Positions 26,105 to 26,515 of a stretch of 26,515 nucleotides of DNA are shown piece after piece (positions within the stretch are counted from its first letter, which is position 1; every line of letters starts with the position of its first letter). The stretch spans positions 1 to 26,515 of the forward strand of contig JBJLEZ010000003.1 in assembly GCA_045565695.1 (NCBI GenBank). Direction: 5' to 3'. Made by a program: the position numbers and the translations under genes. The notes beneath the pieces were generated by a model, which did no database searches, was not told the origin of the DNA, and was given only the letters and a program-made list of their open reading frames with translations. The DNA is from GCA-2690565 sp002457235 (GTDB lineage: Bacteria; Verrucomicrobiota; Verrucomicrobiia; Opitutales; Coraliomargaritaceae).

Positions 26105-26170
26105 TTTCGGATATGTAGTCGTAGTTTTTTATATAACTCAGCAATTATCGAAGCCCAAGTTAAAGTACAT

Positions 26171-26321
26171 AAATGGCGGAGAGAGAGGGATTCGAAACCT
26201 CTTTCTTAAAAAATGATACCGCTTAAACAGAGAGTTATAGCGGACCGCTAAAATCTAAACACATATTTCCACACATAAGCACACATATCCACACTTCAAA
26301 TGGGGGTGTTTTCGGGGTGTT
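26171..26321 (+). repeat. Direct repeat copy 2: tRNA-Ser 3'-end remnant plus att-like sequence
   Basis: The second copy of the att-like repeat. On the minus strand it reads a better-preserved tRNA-Ser 3' end (26174-26202): GAGGT-TTCGAAT-CCCTC T-arm with one mismatched pair, acceptor strand TCTCTCC, discriminator G and CCA. The matching 5' acceptor strand GGAGAGA is absent, so this is only the 3' fragment. The dyad is at 26238-26250. The iterated units are at 26260-26276 (CACATATTTCCACACAT) and 26280-26296 (CACACATATCCACACTT), again with a 20-bp period. It fills most of the gap between the second small membrane gene and the partial gene at the right edge; I see no other gene in 26105-26379. 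Confidence 0.85.
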
Positions 26322-26379
26322 TTTAAGCATGAAGACATATCAAAAAAGCCATTAGGATACTTAATAAATTAAAAATTCA

Positions 26380-26515
26380 TTAATCAGTCACAGTTATAGC
26401 TTCAATTTTATAGTTAATAATATAGTCTTCATCATAATCATAATTGCCGCCATTGAGTCTACCTACGTGATGATTCATTTTAAATAAAGCAGGCCCAACT
26501 ACATGATCGGGGTGA
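26380..26515 (-). CDS. Unknown protein, C-terminal part
   Basis: An open frame enters from the right edge and ends at the TAA complementary to 26380-26382, giving the last 45 residues. The sequence includes HPDHVVGPALFKMNHHVGRLNGGNYDYDEDYIINYK and ends EAITVTD. It is acidic and rich in Tyr, Asn and His, with no hydrophobic helix, and does not resemble anything I can name. It lies 58 bases beyond repeat copy 2, on the strand opposite to the small membrane genes. It would be the cargo of the next unit if the repeats mark stacked insertions. Codon-like composition and the 45-codon open frame support it, but it is incomplete. Confidence 0.5.
   Translation of the reverse strand, partial: HPDHVVGPALFKMNHHVGRLNGGNYDYDEDYIINYKIEAITVTD

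Larger units (their letters stand above)
25421..26170. mobile_element. 750-bp unit bounded by tRNA-Ser-type attachment remnants, without integrase
   Basis: The stretch from the start of one direct repeat to the start of the next is 750 bases. It contains one full repeat and two small plus-strand membrane-protein genes. There is no recombinase, transposase or other recognisable mobility gene. The expected structure after repeated site-specific insertion at a tRNA-Ser 3' end is an intact tRNA at one side and 3' fragments at each junction, which fits. The tRNA fragments face left, so the intact gene should lie to the right of the window. The unit could be a deletion remnant of an island or a small element mobilised in trans. 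This is inferred from architecture only. Confidence 0.5.

Noticed and set aside
26174..26202. Complete tRNA-Ser gene at the repeats
   Set aside because: Only the T-arm, 3' acceptor strand, discriminator and CCA are present. The sequence behind them has no anticodon arm, D-arm or 5' acceptor strand.
25421..26321. Integron attC sites
   Set aside because: I could not find the paired RYYYAAC and GTTRRRY ends enclosing an imperfect palindrome, and the tRNA 3' end explains the repeat boundary better. No integron integrase is visible.

Overview
The window is 26.5 kb of AT-rich, densely packed bacterial DNA. About 25 protein genes or gene fragments, one complete tRNA gene and a pair of long direct repeats can be supported. 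The organism looks Gram-negative: there is a polysaccharide export/assembly cluster, an O-antigen-ligase-like protein, a signal-bearing M16 peptidase and a type IV prepilin peptidase. Strong Shine-Dalgarno sequences are scarce before most starts. That, together with the yggS-aroE-prepilin peptidase order and the HTH/metallo-hydrolase fusion, made me think of Verrucomicrobiota (Opitutae-like, probably aquatic). This is an impression, not something proved by the sequence.

Region 1 (1-7973) is a surface-polysaccharide locus, visibly more AT-rich than the rest. It holds a partial glycosyltransferase on the minus strand, an MsbA-like ABC exporter, two GT4-type glycosyltransferases before a GT25 gene on the minus strand, two GT2 enzymes and a further GT4 enzyme. 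Three of these genes (exporter, second GT4-like gene, GT25) are each interrupted by a frameshift. All three are repaired by removing one base from a homopolymer run (A9, T7, A5). The restored lengths (598, 332 and 254 residues) fit complete proteins, so this is recent decay, homopolymer slippage/phase variation, or sequencing error.

Region 2 (7970-25321) is mostly housekeeping. tRNA-Tyr lies immediately upstream of galE on the minus strand; then come yggS-aroE-prepilin peptidase (minus), a large M16 zinc peptidase translationally coupled to an unknown 146-residue protein, and an SO_0444-type Cu/Zn permease. Convergent to these is an exonuclease-fmt pair (minus). A plus-strand run follows: hisN-like phosphatase, SulP transporter, DJ-1 family protein, O-antigen-ligase-like protein and HTH-metallo-beta-lactamase fold hydrolase. 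A minus-strand pair, an MscS channel and a DUF2939-like protein, ends the region.

Region 3 (25322-26515) is accessory DNA. Two direct repeats of about 150 bp start exactly 750 bp apart. Each begins with the 3' end of a tRNA-Ser (T-arm, acceptor strand, discriminator G, CCA) read on the minus strand, followed by a 13-bp dyad and two 17-bp iterated units. This has the architecture expected of recombinase attachment sites left by stacked integrations into a tRNA-Ser gene, which should lie beyond the right edge. The 750-bp unit carries no integrase, only two related small membrane proteins sharing a YxGLWxPT motif. This cassette-like arrangement is the most likely candidate for something undescribed. 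A partial unknown protein on the minus strand runs off the right edge.
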